Shown piece after piece: positions 59,430 to 64,000 of a DNA stretch of 64,000 bases (the stretch's first letter is position 1; each line of letters starts with the position of its first letter). This stretch comes from Myxococcales bacterium (lineage in GTDB: Bacteria > Myxococcota_A > Polyangia > Haliangiales > Haliangiaceae). The notes beneath the pieces are model-generated. The model searched no databases. It was not told where the DNA came from and saw only the letters and a list, made by a program, of their open reading frames with translations. A program made the translations under genes and the position numbers. The stretch lies in assembly GCA_016717005.1 (NCBI GenBank), contig JADJUF010000001.1:930001-994000 (forward strand). Direction: 5' to 3'.

Positions 59430-60947
59430 ATGGCGAACCCACAGGACCGAACAAGCGGGCTGGACGAAGCCGAGCTTCGCGGGCCCGGGGGGTGCGCCGA
59501 GCTCGACCAGATCGCGCAGGCGACGGCCGACGCGCTCGCGGTCCCGATCGCGCTGGTCAGCGTCCTCGACGATGACCACGAGATCTGGAAGGGCGCCCAC
59601 GGCCTGCCGCCCGCCCTCGCCGACCGGCGCGTGGCCGCGGCGATCAGCTCGACGACGCGCGAGGTGCTGACGACCGGCAAGCCGATGCTGCTGCAGGACG
59701 CGCGCCGGCGCCATCGCGTCGATCACGCCGAGCTGGCGATCGTGGCCTACGCCGGCGTCCCCGTGGTCACGGCCGAGGGCGAGTGCGTCGCGGTCCTGGC
59801 CGCGATCGATCACCGCCCGCGCGCGTGGCACGATCGCGACGTCCGGGTCCTGCGCGGGCTCGCGCACGCCGCCGCCGCGGTGGCCGAGCAGCGCCGCTTG
59901 ACCCGCCAGTGCGACGCCCTGCGCGCCGAGCTGGCGCGCCGCAAGCTCGCGACCGACCTCCTGCTCGGGATCGCGGCCGCGGCCACGACCCAGCCCAGCG
60001 CGGACGCGCTCGAGGACACGCCGGCGACCCTGGGCCGCCACGTCGGCTGGCCGTGCGTCGAGCTGCTCACGCTCGAGGACGAGGAGCTGCGGTCGGTCGG
60101 CTGGTACGCCGCCGACGACCGCTACCACCCGCTGCGGCAGGCGCCGCGCCGCCGCCTCGGCGACGACGGGCTCGCGATCGCGGCGCTGCGATCGCGCCTG
60201 CCGGTCACCGACCACGACCTCGATCGGCTGGGCAACACCGCGCACGGTCGGCGCGCGGCCGAGCTCGGGCTGCGCACGGCGTTCGCGACGCCGGTCCTGC
60301 TCCAGCACGCGCCGATCGGCGTGCTCGAGCTGTTCACGCCCGAGCCGCGGCCGGTCATGACCGACCTGCTCGATCTGCTGCCCCGGGCCGCGCTCCTGAT
60401 CGGCCAGCTCATGGACCGGCGGCTGGCGGCGCGGGCCCACGATCGACGCACCGCCGAGCTCGAGACGATCGCGATGCACGACGATCTGACCGGCCTGCTG
60501 AACCGGCGCGGCTACTACGCGCTGGCCGAGAGCGCGCTGGCCATCGCCCGGCGGCGGCGCGAGCCCGCGACCGTCTTGTTCCTCGACGTCGACGGGCTCA
60601 AGCGCATCAACGACCGCGACGGCCACGCCGCGGGCGACGAGCTGCTCCGCCAGGTGGCGGCCGTCCTGCGCGCCGCGTTCGAGAGCGAGGTGATCGCGCG
60701 GATCGGCGGCGACGAGTTCGTGGTGTTCTCGAACGAGGCCGACGCCGACGCGCTGACCGCCCGCCTGGACGTCGCGCTGGCCGCGGCCAACGCCGCGCGC
60801 GGCGCCGGCCCGCCGCTGGCCTGGAGCCTCGGCACCGCCACGTTCAACCCCGAGCAGCCGCGCTCGCTCGACGGGCTCATGACCGACGCCGACGCGCGCA
60901 TGTACGCGGTCAAGGCGCGCCACCGGCGGGCCGAGGCGCGGCGCTGA
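59430..60947 (+). CDS. GAF-GGDEF diguanylate cyclase
   Basis: This 505-residue protein has two sensory GAF-like regions (about 20-150 and 170-325) followed by a GGDEF domain (about 340-500) with HDDLTGLLNRRGYY, FLDVDGLKRINDRDGH and the intact active site RIGGDEF. It should make cyclic di-GMP. The RxxD inhibitory site expected five residues before GGDEF is not present (FESEVIA), so product inhibition may be absent. No TM segments. AGGAG lies upstream of ATG 59430 with TACGAT at 59405-59410, so this gene has a short leader, unlike many neighbours. Confidence 0.87.
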   Translation: MANPQDRTSGLDEAELRGPGGCAELDQIAQATADALAVPIALVSVLDDDHEIWKGAHGLPPALADRRVAAAISSTTREVLTTGKPMLLQDARRRHRVDHAELAIVAYAGVPVVTAEGECVAVLAAIDHRPRAWHDRDVRVLRGLAHAAAAVAEQRRLTRQCDALRAELARRKLATDLLLGIAAAATTQPSADALEDTPATLGRHVGWPCVELLTLEDEELRSVGWYAADDRYHPLRQAPRRRLGDDGLAIAALRSRLPVTDHDLDRLGNTAHGRRAAELGLRTAFATPVLLQHAPIGVLELFTPEPRPVMTDLLDLLPRAALLIGQLMDRRLAARAHDRRTAELETIAMHDDLTGLLNRRGYYALAESALAIARRRREPATVLFLDVDGLKRINDRDGHAAGDELLRQVAAVLRAAFESEVIARIGGDEFVVFSNEADADALTARLDVALAAANAARGAGPPLAWSLGTATFNPEQPRSLDGLMTDADARMYAVKARHRRAEARR

Positions 60948-60954
60948 GTTTCCA

Positions 60955-61011
60955 GGGAGGCCTGTCGCCAGGTCGCCAGGCCTCCCCTCGTCGGGGGCGA
61001 GCCCCGACGAG
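60955..61011. terminator. Two back-to-back hairpins between convergent genes
   Basis: The first hairpin has 10-bp arms GGGAGGCCTG / CAGGCCTCCC (60955-60964 and 60977-60986). The second has 10-bp arms CTCGTCGGGG / CCCCGACGAG (60987-60996 and 61002-61011). They lie between the converging GGDEF and M32 genes and could end both transcripts. No U-tract is present. The rest of 60948-61114 holds nothing recognisable. Confidence 0.5.
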
Positions 61012-61114
61012 CCTCCCCTCCAAGACGACCCACGACGCGAGACGCCCGGCGCGCGAACCGGTGCGCGACCAAGAGCCTGACAAGCGCTGAGCCGCCCCGA
61101 CGCCGCCCGCCCGA

Positions 61115-62605
61115 TCAGGACAGGTACCGCGCCGCCAGGTGGCGCTCGAAGATCGCGGGATCGAGCGGCGCGCCGGTCGCGCGGATGAGCAGCTCGCGCG
61201 CGCTCAGGCTCGAGGCGTGGCCGTGGACGTTCGCGCGCAGCCAGCCCAGGAGCGGGGCGAAGTCGCCGCGTCCGATCGCGCCGGCCAGGTCCGGCAGCGC
61301 CCGACCGGCCGCCTCGAACAGCTGGGCCGCGGTGAGCGCGCCGAGCGTGTAGGTCGGGAAGTACCCCCACGCGCCGTCGAACCAGTGGATGTCCTGCAGG
61401 CAGCCGTCGCGATCCGACGGCGGCACCACGCCCACGAGCGCGCGCATCCCGTCGTTCCAGGCGCCCGGGAGATCGGCCAGCGCGAGGTCACCGCCGATCA
61501 GCGCGCGCTCGAGGCGGAACCGCAGGATGACGTGCAGCGGGTAGGTCACCTCGTCGGCGTCGACCCGGATCAGCCCGGGCCGGACCTCGGTGTACAGGCG
61601 GTAGAGGTTGGCGCTGTCCCAGGCCGGCCCGCTGCCGCCGAGGTGCGCGCGCGCCAGCGGCGCGAGGTGATCGATGAACGCGCGCGAGCGCCCGGCCTGC
61701 ATCTCGAACAGCAGCGACTGGCTCTCGTCGACGCCCATGCTGCGCGACTGGCCGACCGGCTGGTAGTGCCACCGCGCCGGCAGGCCGCGCGCGTACTGGG
61801 CGTGGCCGGTCTCGTGGACGACGCCCATCAGCGCCTTGACGAAGTCAGCCTCGTCGTACCGGGTCGTGATGCGGACGTCGTCGGGCACGCCACCGCAGAA
61901 CGGGTGCAGGCTGGTGTCGAGGCGGCCGTGCGCGAAGTCGAAGCCCAGCGCGGTCATGACCGCCAGGCCCAGCGCGCGCTGGCGCTCGATCGGGAACGGC
62001 CCGCTCGGTCGCTCCGGCGGCGGCTGCGCGGCCTGGCGCGCGACCACGCGCGCGCACAGCGGCGGCAGCACCCGCGCCAGGTGATCGAACACCGGCGCGA
62101 TCTCGTCGGCGCGGCCGCCGGGCTCGTACTCGTCGAGCAGCGCGTCGTACGGCGTGCACCCGAGCCGCGCCGCCTTGGCCGCGCCGGCCTCGCGCACCAG
62201 CGCCAGCACCTCGGCCAGCGCCGGCCGCACCCGCGCGAAGTCCCCGGCGGGCCGGGCCTCGCGCCAGCGCAGCTCGCAGGTCGAGCATGCCCGCGACAGG
62301 GCCTCGACCAGGCGGGCGTCGAGCGCGGTCGCGTGGATCCACGCGCGGCGCATCTCGACCAGGTTGGCCCGCTGCCACGCGTCGAGCGCCGCCCGGTCCT
62401 GGTCGGCGCGATCGAGCAGGTCGGCGACCGCGGGATCGGCGAGGACCTCGTGGCCGGCCAGCTTGACCGCGGCGAGCTGCTCGGCCCGGGCGGCGGCGCC
62501 GCCGCTCGGCATCATCGCCGCCCAGTCCCACCTGAGCACCTCGAGCGCGCTATGCAGCGCGTGCCACCGGTGGAAGCGAGCCTCGAGGTCGGCGTAGGCG
62601 GCCAT
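61115..62605 (-). CDS. M32 family metallocarboxypeptidase (Taq type)
   Basis: This 496-residue zinc carboxypeptidase removes C-terminal residues from peptides, in the cytoplasm. Visible motifs are the zinc site VVHETGHAQY (H264, E265, H268), DTSLHPFCGG (230-239), and VDESQSLLFEM where the family usually has HESQS; here the first residue is Asp. LIRVDADEVTYPLH and WGYFPTYTLGAL near the C-terminus are also typical. The length is normal. ATG 62605 has TACGGT 8 nt upstream. Confidence 0.88.
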   Translation of the reverse strand: MAAYADLEARFHRWHALHSALEVLRWDWAAMMPSGGAAARAEQLAAVKLAGHEVLADPAVADLLDRADQDRAALDAWQRANLVEMRRAWIHATALDARLVEALSRACSTCELRWREARPAGDFARVRPALAEVLALVREAGAAKAARLGCTPYDALLDEYEPGGRADEIAPVFDHLARVLPPLCARVVARQAAQPPPERPSGPFPIERQRALGLAVMTALGFDFAHGRLDTSLHPFCGGVPDDVRITTRYDEADFVKALMGVVHETGHAQYARGLPARWHYQPVGQSRSMGVDESQSLLFEMQAGRSRAFIDHLAPLARAHLGGSGPAWDSANLYRLYTEVRPGLIRVDADEVTYPLHVILRFRLERALIGGDLALADLPGAWNDGMRALVGVVPPSDRDGCLQDIHWFDGAWGYFPTYTLGALTAAQLFEAAGRALPDLAGAIGRGDFAPLLGWLRANVHGHASSLSARELLIRATGAPLDPAIFERHLAARYLS

Positions 62606-62613
62606 GGTCCGCG

Positions 62614-62619
62614 ACCGTA
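62614..62619 (-). promoter_or_regulatory. -10 box close to the M32 start
   Basis: TACGGT on the minus strand ends 8 nt before ATG 62605. Confidence 0.35.
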
Positions 62620-62685
62620 CCGCATCCGCATCCGCGTCGGCGATCGAGGGCGCGGCGGCGATTGCGCTGGCGCGCGCCCGACGGC

Positions 62686-62691
62686 TACGCT
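62686..62691 (+). promoter_or_regulatory. -10 box of a leaderless start
   Basis: TACGCT ends 7 nt before GTG 62699 and supports that start. Confidence 0.4.
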
Positions 62692-62698
62692 CCCGACG

Positions 62699-63547
62699 GT
62701 GTCGTGGCGCCTGACCTGGCTCGACGTGGCGGCGTGGCTCCCGGTGCGGGTGATCCGGCACACCCGCCGCGACGACGCCACCGTGCTGGCCGCGGGCGTG
62801 GCCATGTACCTGCTGCTCGGGCTCCTGCCGACGCTGGCCGCGGTGGTGTCGATCTACGCGCTGATCGCCGACCCGAGCCAGATCGAGGCGCACCTGGCCG
62901 GCCTCGACCGCGTGGTGCCGGCCGAGGTCTATCGCCTGCTGGTCGACCAGCTCCAGCGCGCCGGCCAGCGCTCGCCGGACGAGCTGCGCCTGACGGTGCT
63001 CGGCGGCGTGCTCCTGGCGCTGTGGTCGAGCCGGGCCTCGGCCAACGCGCTCCTGGTCGGGATCGAGCACGTCGACGGCACCCGCAGCCGGTGGCGCGGC
63101 TGGCGGCGGCTGGCGCTGACGTTCGTGCTGGCGCTGGGCGCGCTGGTGTCGGCGGTGACCCTGCTGGCGCTGGTCGTGGCGATGCCGGCGACGAGCGCGA
63201 CCCTGGCCCCGTCGGTGCGCGGCTGGCTGGTCGCGCTGCGCTGGCCGACGCTGGTGCTGACCGGCGTCTCGGGGCTGAGCGTGCTCTACGCGCTGGGCGG
63301 GCCGCGCCGAGGCTGGCGCCACATCGTGCCGGGCGCGCTGGTCGCCACCGCGCTCGGCCTGCTGGCGTCGCTCGGCGTGTCGTACTACGTCACCGATCTC
63401 GCGAGCTACCAGGCGCTGTACGGGACGTTCGGCAGCGCGATGGTGGTCGTGCTGTGGTTCTACGCCTGCTCGCTGGCGGTGCTGATCGGCGCGGTCGTCA
63501 ACACCGAGCTGCGCGTGCCGAGCGACCCCGGCGCGTCGCGCGTGTGA
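62699..63547 (+). CDS. YihY/BrkB family inner-membrane protein
   Basis: This 282-residue protein has about six TM helices and the YihY/BrkB pattern: AGVAMYLLLGLLPTLAAVV near the start, ALWSSRASANALLVGIEHV, WRHIVPGALVATALG and SYYVTDLASYQALYGTFGSA followed by VVVLWFYACSLAVLIGA. The family's function is not settled; older transport or RNase BN labels are not reliable. It is divergent from the M32 gene, about 90 nt apart. Confidence 0.85.
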   Translation: MSWRLTWLDVAAWLPVRVIRHTRRDDATVLAAGVAMYLLLGLLPTLAAVVSIYALIADPSQIEAHLAGLDRVVPAEVYRLLVDQLQRAGQRSPDELRLTVLGGVLLALWSSRASANALLVGIEHVDGTRSRWRGWRRLALTFVLALGALVSAVTLLALVVAMPATSATLAPSVRGWLVALRWPTLVLTGVSGLSVLYALGGPRRGWRHIVPGALVATALGLLASLGVSYYVTDLASYQALYGTFGSAMVVVLWFYACSLAVLIGAVVNTELRVPSDPGASRV

Positions 63548-63611
63548 TCGCCCGCCGTCGCCGCCGGTCGTTCGACTGGACCCCTCGGGCCCCGGCGATC
63601 TAACGTACGGC

Positions 63612-64000
63612 GTGCCCACTTCACCGTGTCCTGGGTGCGGCGTCGCCGTCGCGGCCGGCTACCCGCGCTGCCCCAAGTGCCACGCGCCGATGCCGGGCGT
63701 GGCGGGCGGACGGACCCGACGCGACACCAACCAGGGCGGCGGCACCACGGTCACCGCGCGGTCGTCGCGCGCGACCGGCGTGGCGCTGGTGGTCGCGGGC
63801 GCGGCCGTGCTCGCCGCCGTGGTCGCGCTGGTGATGACCAGCGGCTCGGCCCACCGCAAGGTCGCCACGGATCCGCGGGTCACCGCCGTGACGCCGATGA
63901 CGTCCTCGGCGCGCCGGATCGATGACACCGCGATCGAGGCGCCGCCGCCACCCCCGGCGCCGCCGGAGCCGTGGCCGGTGCTCGACCGGCTCGAGCGCGC
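63612..64000 (+). CDS. Zinc-ribbon single-pass membrane protein (3' end outside window)
   Basis: GTG 63612 opens a frame that runs off the window with no stop. The first 26 residues form a zinc ribbon (CPGCGVAVAAGYPRCPKCHA, two CX2C pairs). A basic linker, one TM helix (GVALVVAGAAVLAAVVALVM, about 58-77) and a Pro-rich part follow. A TAACGT box lies 5 nt before the GTG. Such zinc-ribbon/TM proteins are common in myxobacteria, often with a further C-terminal domain that is not visible here. Confidence 0.6.
   Translation, partial: MPTSPCPGCGVAVAAGYPRCPKCHAPMPGVAGGRTRRDTNQGGGTTVTARSSRATGVALVVAGAAVLAAVVALVMTSGSAHRKVATDPRVTAVTPMTSSARRIDDTAIEAPPPPPAPPEPWPVLDRLER

Noticed and set aside
61139..62698. 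Long plus-strand frame antisense to the M32 gene
   Set aside because: It is only the open extension upstream of the YihY/BrkB gene; the M32 motifs on the minus strand are convincing.

Overview
The window is a very high-GC chromosome segment that reads like a myxobacterium (Myxococcota). The clues are C-terminal tails of the MYXO-CTERM type (a GCCSTG core, a hydrophobic stretch, then Arg) on two secreted proteases, a FHA/sigma-54 activator, a porin-like protein resembling the Myxococcales TIGR04551 family, several lipoproteins, and fragments of Oar-like TonB receptors. No rRNA, tRNA, CRISPR array, transposase or prophage was recognised. Genes are dense, often joined by 4-nt GTGA/ATGA stop/start overlaps, and at least a dozen have a TANNNT box only 5-8 nt before the start codon, suggesting frequent leaderless transcription.

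Layout. 1-6217: one coupled operon with a two-module radical SAM protein (cut by the window edge), an unrecognised protein, a second radical SAM protein and an HExxH peptide hydroxylase-like enzyme; this looks like a peptide-modification pathway and is the best candidate for an undescribed system. 6247-10972: small membrane protein, FG-GAP-like lipoprotein, porin-like protein, radA. 10984-16417: coupled operon of a DUF1998-type DEAD/DEAH helicase, a UvrD-like helicase and a PD-(D/E)XK-like protein, followed by a hexanucleotide repeat tract. 16852-27912: TPR protein, frameshifted membrane protein, three tandem DUF4139 lipoproteins (two carrying pieces of a TonB-receptor N-terminus) with a small carboxypeptidase-regulatory-like protein, and a Fpg/Nei glycosylase. 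27905-34550: RlmI-like methyltransferase (frameshifted), DUF72 protein, folK, expansin-like lipoprotein, a PLP decarboxylase-TetR pair with a double operator, rubredoxin. 34565-38083: divergent ligD and ku (NHEJ). 38143-46619: TonB receptor, frameshifted FHA/sigma-54 activator, DUF2236 and FIST proteins on back-to-back promoters, lipoprotein, acyltransferase. 46669-54827: glutaredoxin-rhodanese fusion, trypsin-like protease, zinc-finger/histone-fold protein, DsbA-like lipoprotein, alpha/beta hydrolase, two membrane alkaline-phosphatase-superfamily proteins. 54881-64000: barrel candidate, RegB/RegA-type redox two-component pair (RegA frameshifted), matrixin protease, GAF-GGDEF protein, M32 carboxypeptidase, YihY/BrkB protein and a partial zinc-ribbon membrane protein.

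Four otherwise conserved genes are each broken by one single-base indel (near 18474, 28799, 40978 and 55824). This density in well-conserved genes points to consensus errors in the assembly more than to real decay, so these are annotated as single genes. The long ORFs antisense to real genes are shadows caused by high GC and are left out.
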